DNA of 64,000 nt from Actinoallomurus purpureus (GTDB lineage Bacteria; Actinomycetota; Actinomycetes; Streptosporangiales; Streptosporangiaceae). Positions 15,625-23,067 of this stretch are shown here, piece by piece. The notes beneath the pieces are model-generated. The model was not told where the DNA came from, ran no database searches, and saw only the letters and a list, made by a program, of their open reading frames with translations. The translations under genes were made by a program, and so were the position numbers. Position 1 is the first letter of the stretch, and each line of letters begins with the position of its first letter. The stretch spans positions 62,001-126,000 of the forward strand of contig NZ_JAMXMY010000020.1 of assembly GCF_024055795.1 (NCBI RefSeq), in the 5' to 3' direction.

Positions 15625-15992
15625 CATCACCGCTCGCCCGCCGCCACCGGCCGGCTTCTAAACCGACTGCAGACACGACGCCCACCGGCGTTCCGGACGC
15701 ATCGTCGGCGGCCATCGCCAGGAACGTCCAGATCCACTGTCCCGGCTGGATGATCTTCTGGTCTCCTTGGCGTCGGATGTTCACCGCGATCGCCTGCTTC
15801 ACCCGCGATCCCGTACTCATCGACACTCCGACGCTGAACGAGCTGCTGGACAGCATGCGTGCAGTGGAGACGGCCGACGAAAGGCAGCGCGCCACTCCGG
15901 CCTGGATGCCGATGATCCAGTCGGCCCAGGACCGTGCGGGGGCCAGCTGGGCGCATGGCCGCCTCGCTGACGGCCCGCCCGGCATGGGTTAG
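15621..15992 (+). CDS. Conserved hypothetical small protein, second of a coupled pair
   Basis: The 123-residue product follows the preceding gene through an ATGA overlap. A disordered N-terminus (about residues 1-35) leads to a domain beginning IHCPGWMIFWSPWRRMFTAI and a helix TLNELLDSMRAVETADERQR. The PGW-x-(I/V)-W pattern followed by a DNA-binding-size helix recurs in small actinomycete proteins paired with the type of protein encoded upstream. Function unknown. No membrane segment. Confidence 0.55.
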   Translation: MTSPLARRHRPASKPTADTTPTGVPDASSAAIARNVQIHCPGWMIFWSPWRRMFTAIACFTRDPVLIDTPTLNELLDSMRAVETADERQRATPAWMPMIQSAQDRAGASWAHGRLADGPPGMG

Positions 15993-16028
15993 ATCGTCGC
16001 CGAACGGTCCGCGCAGCCAGTCCAGACT

Positions 16029-16070
16029 CCCGGCCTGGTATCGCCTTGAGGGGGGCGGCACCAGGCCGGG
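16029..16070. terminator. Long stem-loop between convergent genes, probable bidirectional terminator
   Basis: Perfect 11-base arms CCCGGCCTGGT and ACCAGGCCGGG enclose a 20-base loop that can itself pair. The structure lies between the end of the hypothetical pair and the end of bluB, which converge. It has no T-run, as is common for GC-rich actinomycete terminators. Confidence 0.5.
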
Positions 16071-16235
16071 TCCGTTCGCTCTCCGCTGCGGTCCGGCAGG
16101 GGTGCCACGGTGAGAGCGTCGAGCGCCGACGGATGGTCCGCTGGATCGGGTGGTCGCCTCGGCGGCGCGGCGGTTCAAGGAGGACTTGCGTCGACGCGTA
16201 TCGCCGTTGCCCTTGGCGCCTGGAGTTCAGGGCCG

Positions 16236-16856
16236 TTACCAGCGGTCGTGGTGGATCGCGGCGCTCAGGGTGCGACGGTGACGCCAGCCGTGCCGTTCGA
16301 GATCCGGGGTGGCTTCAAGATGGGTTACCGGGCCCAGGCACAGCCAGGCGACCGGGCGGATCCCCGCCGGGATGTCGAGCAGGCGGCGTAGATGCTGTTC
16401 TCGGTAGAACGACACCCAGCCGACACCCAGTCTCTCGGCGGTGGCGGCGAGCCACAGGTTCTGGATGGCCAGGCAGACCGAGTACAGTCCCGCGTCGGCG
16501 ATGGCGTGCCGGCCCAGGACCGCCGGGCTGCCGCGCTCGGGATCGTAGGTGACCACGATCGACAGACTGGACTCGAGTACTCCATCGATCTTTATCTGAG
16601 TGAAGCGGTCGGCGGCCGCGGCTGTGAGGATGGCAGCGAAGACAGCGCGTTCGGACTGGACGTGGTCGTGGAAGGCCCGCCGGACGGCCGGGTCGCTCAC
16701 GACGATGAAATCCCATGGCTGGGACAGCCCGACGCTGGGCGCGGCGTGCGCAGCTGCCAGGACCCGGTGCAGGACGTCTTCTGGGATCGGCGCGCCGGTG
16801 AACTCGGCACGCACATCGCGGCGGCGGTGGATCACGTCATAGATGTCGGCGTTCAT
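16236..16856 (-). CDS. bluB: 5,6-dimethylbenzimidazole synthase
   Basis: The 206-residue flavoenzyme-like protein converts reduced FMN and oxygen into 5,6-dimethylbenzimidazole, the lower ligand of cobalamin. Family features are IHRRRDVRAEFTGAPIPEDV, APSVGLSQPWDFIVVSDP, FTQIKIDGVLESSLSIVVTY, and GVGWVSFYREQHLRRLLDIP near the C-terminus. It stands alone, without other cobalamin genes nearby, but is preceded by a cobalamin riboswitch. GGGAG lies nine bases before the ATG. A general nitroreductase is the only alternative and is disfavoured by these motifs and by the riboswitch. Confidence 0.93.
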   Translation of the reverse strand: MNADIYDVIHRRRDVRAEFTGAPIPEDVLHRVLAAAHAAPSVGLSQPWDFIVVSDPAVRRAFHDHVQSERAVFAAILTAAAADRFTQIKIDGVLESSLSIVVTYDPERGSPAVLGRHAIADAGLYSVCLAIQNLWLAATAERLGVGWVSFYREQHLRRLLDIPAGIRPVAWLCLGPVTHLEATPDLERHGWRHRRTLSAAIHHDRW

Positions 16857-16908
16857 GGGCAGGCTCCCGCTGCGTCAGGTACACCCCAAGGGGTGGCCGG
16901 TGGAGCGA

Positions 16909-17068
16909 GGCCGGTCTTCGGACTTCCGGATCGACGCTTGACCACCCGCCTTCCCAGCCTGACGGCCAGTGGCCGCGCTGACGCGCGTGGATGGCAGCTC
17001 CCCGGTTACCGCGGCGGGCCCGTGCCGGAGTCACACCGGCTTCCCGATTCTCCCCGTATTGGGGCACC
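16909..17068 (-). ncRNA. Cobalamin riboswitch controlling bluB
   Basis: On the minus strand the conserved elements appear in the right order: GGTGCCCC, GGGAAGCCGGTGTGACTCCGG, CGGGCCCGCCGCGGTAACC, GGGGAGCTGCCATCC, the B12-box region GCGGCCACTGG, CTGGGAAGGCG and the closing GAAGTCCGAAGACCGGCC. A TATAGT element at 17093-17098 may be the -10 box. Downstream, CACCCC-TT-GGGGTG forms a hairpin just before the bluB ribosome binding site and may be the expression platform. Coenzyme binding would reduce bluB expression. Confidence 0.9.
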
Positions 17069-17137
17069 TCGCGTCAGTTCATGCCAGTCGCGACTATAGC
17101 CAAGATCCCCCGGATGGCCGACTGTTCCGCCGCCGGG

Positions 17138-17462
17138 TTGACGGCATCTGGGGCGGGAATGTGACCTGATGAGCGCATTGATCGGGGGGTCATCGTCATG
17201 GCTACGTACACGCTGCTGTGCAAGTGGACGGACCTGGGTCGCCGCGAGGTGGCGACGCTGCCCGACCGGGTCACCGAGGTCACCAAGAGTTTCGAGGAGA
17301 TGGGCGGGAAGGTCCTGGGCGCCTACCTGAGCATGGGGCGGTACGACCAAATCGTCCTCATCGAGGCACCCGACGATGAGGTCGCCGCCAAATTCGCGGT
17401 CTTCGTCGCCGGCCGCGGTTACGCCGAGACCGAGACGTTGCGCTGCTTCTCCATGAACGAGA
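17138..17462 (+). repeat. Direct-repeat copy of the GYD block, intact
   Basis: This is the full-length partner of 12865-13108. Similarity starts at TTGACGGCATC in the promoter region and ends inside the last codons of the gene; flanks are unrelated. The two copies are in the same orientation about 4.3 kb apart, with a third degenerate copy near 11714. Confidence 0.8.
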
Positions 17463-17479
17463 TGCGCAGCCTCATCTGA
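17198..17479 (+). CDS. GYD-domain protein, intact
   Basis: The 93-residue protein has the full GYD fold: MATYTLLCKWTDLGRREVAT, a helix through RVTEVTKSFEEMGGKVLGAY, the signature GRYDQIVLIEAPDDEVAAKF, and a final strand ETETLRCFSM. The family is widespread in bacteria with no established activity. It is encoded beyond the bluB riboswitch on the opposite strand; its upstream block overlaps the bluB promoter region, so the two transcripts diverge from adjacent sites. Confidence 0.8.
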   Translation: MATYTLLCKWTDLGRREVATLPDRVTEVTKSFEEMGGKVLGAYLSMGRYDQIVLIEAPDDEVAAKFAVFVAGRGYAETETLRCFSMNEMRSLI

Positions 17480-17528
17480 CCACCCGACGCGCGCCACCAC
17501 GCGCGGCCGGACAGGTCGACGCGTCGGT

Positions 17529-17834
17529 TCAGGCGCGCTGGGCGGCGAACGTCCCGCCGGCGCCGAAGGCCAGCTCGGCGAAGCGTTCGCCGATGCGGCG
17601 GTGCGTGGCGGCGTCCGGGTGGAGCTGGGTGCCGACCGGGCCGGGCCGGGGCTCCGCGGACCTGGTGGCCATGTCCACCATCATGACGTTGCCGCCGGTC
17701 ACACCGGATCGGCCCGCCAGGCGGCCGTCGACGAGCAGGTCGTACACGCCGTCCGGACGTCGCGGGGCGCCCTGGTAGGCCATCTTGGTGCGGAGCGCGT
17801 CCAGCTCGACGACGGTGGCCCGGGTGCGGAACAC
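17529..17834 (-). CDS. Hypothetical 101-residue protein downstream of nudC
   Basis: A GTG-started frame 18 bases after the nudC stop on the same strand encodes a protein with MAYQGAPRRPDGVYDLLVDG, a glycine-rich turn and a C-terminal helix ATHRRIGERFAELAFGAGG. No membrane segment or known family was recognised. Its coding character is modest and the start is uncertain; an ATG at codon 18 is an alternative. Co-transcription with nudC is likely if it is real. Confidence 0.4.
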   Translation of the reverse strand: MFRTRATVVELDALRTKMAYQGAPRRPDGVYDLLVDGRLAGRSGVTGGNVMMVDMATRSAEPRPGPVGTQLHPDAATHRRIGERFAELAFGAGGTFAAQRA

Positions 17835-17852
17835 CTGATCTGCGGCGGCGCG

Positions 17853-18755
17853 TCACCAGTCGCCGGGAAGGGACCCGCCGTACCAGCGCTCGATGAGCTG
17901 ACGGGCGATCGAGACCCGGCCGGGCAGCCGGATCTCCTGCGACTCCGTCGCCGCCTTCAGCTCGGCGCGGGTGTACCAGTGCGCGCTGCGGATCTCGTCC
18001 TCGTCGACGCGGAGCTCCTGCCCGGCGTCGGCCGTCGCGAAGAAGCCGAGCATCAGGCTGCGCGGCAGCGGCCAGGGCTGGCTGCCGAGGTAGTGGCAGT
18101 CGCGTACGGTGACGCCGACCTCCTCGTGCACCTCACGGGCGACCGCCTGCTCGAGCGACTCGCCGGGCTCGACGAACCCGGCGAGGATCGAGACGCGGTT
18201 CCCCGGCCACCGCGCGCCGTTGGCCAGCAGGATCCGCTCGCCGTCGTGCACCAGCATGATCACGGCAGGGTCGGTGCGCGGGAAGTGCTCCGAGCCGTCG
18301 ACCGTGCAGACCCGGGTGTGGCCCGCCGACGCGGGGGTCGTCAGGGCCCCGCAGCGCGGGCAGTGCGTGTGGGTCGCGTGCCAGTTCTGCAGGGCGACGG
18401 CTTGGGTGAGCAGGCCGGCGTCCCGGTCGCTCAGCGCGGCCCCCACGATCCGCAGGTCGGCGGGCTCCGTGCCCTCGATCGCGGGCAGCGGGGCGGAGAC
18501 CGCGAAGTAGGCGACGCCATCGGCGTCGACACCGAGCAGGTAGCGCTCCCCCTCGGGGGCCTCCTCGCGGCTCAGCAGAACGAGGGCCGGACCGGGCCGG
18601 GCCAGCACCCGGCCTTTCTCGACCACCAGGACACGGGTGCGCGGATCGGCCCAGGCCGAGGCCAGCCAGGCCTCGTCGCGGCGACGCTCCCCCCTGCGGT
18701 CGAGCGTGCTGCGGGAGAGCGCCAGCCAGTCGAGCGCCTCGTGGATTTCGGTCAC
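17853..18755 (-). CDS. nudC: NAD(H) diphosphatase (NADH pyrophosphatase)
   Basis: The 300-residue protein has an N-terminal domain, a zinc-ribbon region (HCPRCGALTTPASAGHTRVC) and a C-terminal Nudix domain with a perfect box starting GFVEPGESLEQAVAREVHEE. The motif SQPWPLPRSLM immediately after the box is the NudC signature for NAD substrates or NAD-capped RNA. The second zinc pair is incomplete, as is usual in actinobacterial homologues. The GTG was chosen for its position 15 bases after the upstream peptidase stop; GGGAGA precedes it. Confidence 0.93.
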   Translation of the reverse strand: MTEIHEALDWLALSRSTLDRRGERRRDEAWLASAWADPRTRVLVVEKGRVLARPGPALVLLSREEAPEGERYLLGVDADGVAYFAVSAPLPAIEGTEPADLRIVGAALSDRDAGLLTQAVALQNWHATHTHCPRCGALTTPASAGHTRVCTVDGSEHFPRTDPAVIMLVHDGERILLANGARWPGNRVSILAGFVEPGESLEQAVAREVHEEVGVTVRDCHYLGSQPWPLPRSLMLGFFATADAGQELRVDEDEIRSAHWYTRAELKAATESQEIRLPGRVSIARQLIERWYGGSLPGDW

Positions 18756-18769
18756 GGCAAGGCTCTCCC

Positions 18770-20149
18770 TCAGAGGCCGGTGGCGAGCTCGTCCCAGAGG
18801 TACGCGGCGGCCTCCGCGCCCTTGAGCAGAAGCGGCATCTCGACCTTCTCGTTGGGCGCGTGGATGCGGTCCTCGTCCAGCCCGACGGCGACGAACACGA
18901 GCGGCGCCTCCAGGATGTCGGCGAGGTCCGCCTCCGGGCCGCTGCCGCCCTCGCGGGTGAACAGCACCTCGGTACCGAACGCCTTCTCCATCGCCCGCTT
19001 GGCCGCCTGCACGCCCGGCGAGTCGATCGGCGAGAAGCACGGCCGGACACCGGGTCCGGGGATGTGGACCTCCGCGCGGACGCCCGGCGGGGTGTGCTCG
19101 GCGACGTACGCGCGGAACGCCTCCTGCACCCGCAGCGGGTCCTGCCCGGCGACGAGCCGGAACGACAGCTTGGCGTGCGCCTCGCGCGGCACGATGGTCT
19201 TCCCGCCGGGGCCGGTGTGGCCGCCCCACATGCCGTTGATCTCCGCGGTCGGGCGGGCCCAGATCCGCTCCAGGGTGGTGAAGCCCTCTTCGCCGAACGC
19301 GGCGCCGCTGCCTCCCGCGGTGGCGAGCCATTCCGCCTCGTCGAACGGCAGCTTGGCGAACAGCGCCCGCTCCTCGTCGGTGAGCTCGACGATCCCGTCG
19401 TAGAAGCCGTCGAGCGTGATGCGGTTCTGATCGTCGTGCAGGCCGGCGAGGAGCTGGGCGAGCGCGTGCAGCGGGTTGGGCACCGCGCCGCCGAACGAGC
19501 CGGAGTGCAGGTCGATCGACGGGCCGTACAGCGAGACCTCGGCCTCGGTGAGGCCGCGCATGCCGGTGCACATCGACGGCACGTCGGCGGACCACATCGA
19601 GGTGTCGCTGATGACGATCGCGTCGCAGGTCAGGCGGTCCCTCTTCGCGCGAAGCAGGTCGGCGAAGTGCGCCGAGCCGGACTCCTCCTCGCCCTCGATC
19701 AGCATCTTGATCGTCACCGGCGGGGCGGTGCGGCCGCTCGCCGCGAGGTTCGCCTTCAGCCCGAGCGTGTGAAAGAAGATCTGCCCCTTGTCATCGGACG
19801 TGCCGCGGCCGATGAGCTGCTCGCCCTTCTCCACCGGCGAGAACGGCGCGGTCTCCCACTCGTCGAGGGGCTCGACCGGCTGCACGTCGTGGTGTCCGTA
19901 CACGACGACCTTCGGCGCGTCGGGGTCCTCGGCCGGCCACTCGGCGAACACCGCCGGCAGGCCGCCGGTCTCCCAGATCTCCACCGTCGGGAAGCCGGTG
20001 TCGCGCAGGTGCTCGGCCAGCCACGCGGCGGAGCGCCGTACGTCGTCGCGCCGCTCCGGGTCGCCGGAGATCGACGGAATCGCCAGCCACTCCTTCAGCG
20101 CGTCGAAGAAGCCGCTCGCATTCGCGTCGATGTAAGCACGTACGTCCAT
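18770..20149 (-). CDS. M20-family dipeptidase
   Basis: The 459-residue metallopeptidase has the M20 zinc motifs: VVVYGHHDVQP with the first ligand His, RGTSDDKGQ with the bridging Asp, EGEEESGS with the catalytic and ligand Glu residues, and ISDTSMW. The dimerisation domain (residues about 190-350) includes DLHSGSFGGAVPNPLHAL, and the last ligand lies near the C-terminus (DEDRIHAPNEKVEM). It hydrolyses dipeptides in the cytoplasm. It precedes nudC by 14 bases, so the two are probably co-transcribed. Confidence 0.93.
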   Translation of the reverse strand: MDVRAYIDANASGFFDALKEWLAIPSISGDPERRDDVRRSAAWLAEHLRDTGFPTVEIWETGGLPAVFAEWPAEDPDAPKVVVYGHHDVQPVEPLDEWETAPFSPVEKGEQLIGRGTSDDKGQIFFHTLGLKANLAASGRTAPPVTIKMLIEGEEESGSAHFADLLRAKRDRLTCDAIVISDTSMWSADVPSMCTGMRGLTEAEVSLYGPSIDLHSGSFGGAVPNPLHALAQLLAGLHDDQNRITLDGFYDGIVELTDEERALFAKLPFDEAEWLATAGGSGAAFGEEGFTTLERIWARPTAEINGMWGGHTGPGGKTIVPREAHAKLSFRLVAGQDPLRVQEAFRAYVAEHTPPGVRAEVHIPGPGVRPCFSPIDSPGVQAAKRAMEKAFGTEVLFTREGGSGPEADLADILEAPLVFVAVGLDEDRIHAPNEKVEMPLLLKGAEAAAYLWDELATGL

Positions 20150-20193
20150 GAGCAGCTTTCTCGCGGAAAAACGTTCTCTGGCACTCTAGCCCG

Positions 20194-20475
20194 GTGACCG
20201 TCTACATCGATCGCCCCCTCTGGCCTGCGCGTGGTCGGCTCTGGTCGCACATGGTCAGCGACATGTCGTACGAGGAGCTGCACACGTTCGCCGAGCGGCT
20301 GGGCGTGCCGCGGCGGGCGTTCGACCGGGACCACTACGACGTGCCGGCGGAGGTCTACGACGCGGCGATCGGCCTGGGCGCGACGCCGGTCGGCTCCCAG
20401 GAACTGGTGACCCGCCTCATCGGAGCGGGTCTGCGCCGCCGGAAGTCTCCGGTCAGGCGCGGCCCAGCAGCATGA
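20194..20475 (+). CDS. DUF4031-domain small protein
   Basis: The 93-residue protein starts MTVYIDRPLWPARGRLWSHM and continues SDMSYEELHTFAERLGVPRR, with DHYDVPAEVYDAAIGLGATP, the conserved pattern of DUF4031 (function unknown, sometimes fused to HD or hydrolase modules). Start is GTG. It diverges from the dipeptidase gene with a 44-base gap. Its end overlaps the end of the convergent HD-domain gene by 23 bases. Confidence 0.8.
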   Translation: MTVYIDRPLWPARGRLWSHMVSDMSYEELHTFAERLGVPRRAFDRDHYDVPAEVYDAAIGLGATPVGSQELVTRLIGAGLRRRKSPVRRGPAA

Positions 20476-21049
20476 GCTCGGTCTCCAGGTTGTGGCGGGC
20501 GGCGGCCTCCCACCGTTCGCGGCCCGGTGTCGTACGGAACAGCGCCGGGGCGTCGAGCAGGGCGCGCAGCACGTCGGCGCGGCCCTGCCGGAACGCCTCG
20601 TCGGGGACCGCGGCGTACTCCTCGCGCACGGCGGCGGCGTACGCGGCGTAGCGCTCCGGGTCGGCGGCCAGGACGGCCAGGTCGGCGTCGCTCAGGACGG
20701 CGCCGTTGCGGTCGCCGGGCTCCGGGTCGTGCGCGGCGGTCATCCGGACCAGGCGGGCGACCTCCGCGACCGTCTCGGGCGGTAGGTCGGTGTCGGCGAG
20801 CATCCGCTCGGCGAGGACGGCGCTGCGCTCCTCGTTGTCGGCGCGCAGCGGCTGGTACACCGCGTCGTGGAACCACGCCGCGAGGCGTACGGCGTCGGCG
20901 TCGTCGGCCTCGCCGGCCAGCTCGTCGATCCGGTCGAGGACCTCGGTGAGGTGCTCGGTGGTGTGGTAGCGGCGGTGCGGCTCCTCGTAGCGGCGGACCA
21001 GCTCGGCGCCGAGGATCCCGGGGCCGGACCACCGGGTCAGCAGACTCAT
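20453..21049 (-). CDS. HD-like metal-dependent phosphohydrolase
   Basis: The 198-residue all-helical protein has HRRYHTTEHLTEVLDRIDEL and AAWFHDAVYQPLRADNEERS, the His and His-Asp metal ligands of the COG4339 branch of HD hydrolases, followed by MTAAHDP and LSDADLAVLAADPERYAAYA. Substrates of this branch are unknown. The ATG overlaps the stop of the ABC ATPase gene by four bases, so the two are coupled. Confidence 0.85.
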   Translation of the reverse strand: MSLLTRWSGPGILGAELVRRYEEPHRRYHTTEHLTEVLDRIDELAGEADDADAVRLAAWFHDAVYQPLRADNEERSAVLAERMLADTDLPPETVAEVARLVRMTAAHDPEPGDRNGAVLSDADLAVLAADPERYAAYAAAVREEYAAVPDEAFRQGRADVLRALLDAPALFRTTPGRERWEAAARHNLETELMLLGRA

Positions 21050-21828
21050 GAAACGGTCCTCGCGGTCCAGCGGCCGCCGGACCTGTCGATGGTGATGGGG
21101 TGGTCGAAGCACGCGCTGATCAGCTCGGTGGTCAGCACGTCGTCGGCGGGTCCCGAGGCCAGCACCCGCCCCTGCCGCAGGAGGATCGCGTGGGTCGTGC
21201 TGGCGGGCAGCTCCTCGAGATGGTGCGTGACGAGAACGCTGGTCAGCGACGGCTGCGCGCGCCGGAGCTCGTCGATAGAGGTCAGCAGCTGCTCGCGGGC
21301 GGCGACGTCCAGGCCGGTGGCCGGCTCGTCGAGCAGGAGGACGCGCGGCCGGGGCATCAGGGCGCGGGCGATCAGGGTGCGCCCGCGCTCCCCGTGCGAG
21401 AGGGTCGGCCAGCGCGCGTCGCGGCGCGCGCCGAGGCCGAGTAGGTCGATCATCTCGTCCGCGCGGTCCAGGTCTTCCGGCGCGGGCTTCCAGTGCGGCA
21501 CGAGCTCGATGCTGCCGGTGACGCCGGTGAGGACGACCTCGTGCACCGTACGGGCGGACCGCAGCGGGTGGTGCGGGTTCACGTGGCCGATCCAGGCGCG
21601 CACCTCGCGGACGTCCACCCGGCCGAGCCGGTGACCGAGGATCTCCACCCCACCGCTCGTCGGGTGCTGGTAGGCGCCGACGAGACTGAGCAGCGTGGAC
21701 TTCCCGGCGCCGTTGGCGCCCAAGAGGGCCCAGTGCTCGCCCTCGTGGACGGTGAGCGACACGTCGTCGAGCAGCGCCCGGTGATCCCGGACGAAGCACA
21801 CGTCTTCCACACGCAGCACAGGAGTCAT
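21046..21828 (-). CDS. ABC transporter ATP-binding protein, ModF-like
   Basis: The 260-residue ATPase has Walker A GANGAGKSTL, signature LSHGERGRTLIARAL, Walker B RVLLLDEPATGLDV and the switch His in VLVTHHLEELP. The spacing and the HWALLGANGAGK region resemble the COG1119 group. No permease or binding protein is adjacent. Its start faces the iron-box operon across about 90 bases, so it could share iron control. Role in siderophore or metal handling is inference. No clear ribosome binding site precedes the ATG. Confidence 0.88.
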   Translation of the reverse strand: MTPVLRVEDVCFVRDHRALLDDVSLTVHEGEHWALLGANGAGKSTLLSLVGAYQHPTSGGVEILGHRLGRVDVREVRAWIGHVNPHHPLRSARTVHEVVLTGVTGSIELVPHWKPAPEDLDRADEMIDLLGLGARRDARWPTLSHGERGRTLIARALMPRPRVLLLDEPATGLDVAAREQLLTSIDELRRAQPSLTSVLVTHHLEELPASTTHAILLRQGRVLASGPADDVLTTELISACFDHPITIDRSGGRWTARTVS

Positions 21829-21914
21829 CGGGAGCGAGCGTACGGCAAGCCGACACGCGCGGGCGCGGCTGTTGCGCCGGGGGCCCGCCCGCGCCACTAT
21901 GGTCACTCGTCAAC

Positions 21915-21933
21915 TTAGGTAAGCCTAACCTGA
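21915..21933 (+). promoter_or_regulatory. Iron box (DmdR/IdeR-type operator) of the siderophore operon
   Basis: TTAGGTAAGCCTAACCTGA closely matches the actinobacterial DtxR/IdeR/DmdR consensus TTAGGTTAGGCTAACCTAA. It lies 15 bases upstream of the first siderophore gene start and about 85 bases from the divergent ABC ATPase gene. Iron-loaded repressor would shut off transcription when iron is plentiful. Confidence 0.9.
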
Positions 21934-21948
21934 CTGCTCGGGAGACTC

Positions 21949-23067
21949 GTGCGGCTCTACATCGTGGCGGGCAAGCGGACCGACTCCGTTACCCATGGCT
22001 TTCTGCCCGCGGCCGAGTCACTCGGCCTGGACGTGACCCTCCTCACCGACCGGCCGTGGCCCCAGGAGACGATCCCGTGCGACGTCACAGACTTCCGGGC
22101 GATCATCGACGCCGTCTCCCGGCACGGGGCCCCGGCGGCGATCTTCTCCAACAGCGACCACCTGCAGGCGTCCACCGCCCTGGCCGCGGAGTACTTCGGG
22201 CTGCCGGGCAAGGACTGGCGGGCAGCGCTGCGCACCAAGAACAAGGCGCTCATGCGCCGGACGCTGGGCGGCGTCTTCGCCGTCGAACTCCTGCCGGGCC
22301 AGGAGTCCCCCGCCCTCGCGGACGCCCCGTACCCCCTGGTCGTCAAGCCGCGCGAGGGCGTCGCCAGCGAGGACGTCTTCCTCGTACGTGACCCGGCCGA
22401 GCTGGCCGCGCGCTGCCGCGAGATCTGGGCCCGGCGGCCGGGCGCCCTCGTCGTCGAGGAGTACCTCCCCGGCGACCTGCACACGCTGGAGACGCTGAAC
22501 GGCCGGGTCCTCGGTGGGTTTCGCACGACGCTGTCACCGCCGCCGCACTTCGTCGAGGAACGCCTCGACTGGTCGCCGCCGCCCCGCGCCGACCAGGTCC
22601 TGGACGCGCTCCGGAGGCTCGGGGTCGGCTTCGGCGCCTGCCACACCGAGTACGTCGTCCACGAGGGCCGGGCACGGGTCGTCGAGATCAACTACCGGAT
22701 CATCGGCGACCACTGCGACTTCCTGCTCGGCGAGCTGCTCGGCGTCCCGATCTTCGAATGGGTGCTCCGCGCCCACCTCGGAGAACCGCTGCCGGAGCCG
22801 CCGGCCGCCACCGGGCACGCGGCGGTCGACTCGGTGATCGCGGACCGGTCCGGCACGCTCACCGCGGCGCCCGAGCGGCAGGAGTACGAGGACGACGGCG
22901 TACGGGTGGCCTACTGGCCGGTCCACGCGACCGGCGACGCGATCACGCTGACCCGCACGAACCGCGACTACCTCGGTACGATCCGCGCCGTCGGCCCGGA
23001 CGCCGCCCGCGTCGACGCGGCGATCCGGCGATTCCGCGCGCGGCACCGCTGGGAGATCACCGTATGA
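21949..23067 (+). CDS. ATP-grasp ligase of siderophore operon (PvsA-like)
   Basis: The 372-residue protein has an ATP-grasp layout: N-terminal Rossmann-like domain (MRLYIVAGKRTDSVTHGFLP), lysine-containing nucleotide loop PYPLVVKPREGVASEDVFLV, hinge GALVVEEYLPGDLHTLETLN, and metal-binding end RARVVEINYRIIGDHCDFLL. It would join a carboxylate to an amine using ATP. In vibrioferrin synthesis the equivalent enzyme, PvsA, is proposed to act on alanine and 2-oxoglutarate. The GTG follows GGGAG. It is the first gene of four with four-base overlaps. Confidence 0.82.
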   Translation: MRLYIVAGKRTDSVTHGFLPAAESLGLDVTLLTDRPWPQETIPCDVTDFRAIIDAVSRHGAPAAIFSNSDHLQASTALAAEYFGLPGKDWRAALRTKNKALMRRTLGGVFAVELLPGQESPALADAPYPLVVKPREGVASEDVFLVRDPAELAARCREIWARRPGALVVEEYLPGDLHTLETLNGRVLGGFRTTLSPPPHFVEERLDWSPPPRADQVLDALRRLGVGFGACHTEYVVHEGRARVVEINYRIIGDHCDFLLGELLGVPIFEWVLRAHLGEPLPEPPAATGHAAVDSVIADRSGTLTAAPERQEYEDDGVRVAYWPVHATGDAITLTRTNRDYLGTIRAVGPDAARVDAAIRRFRARHRWEITV

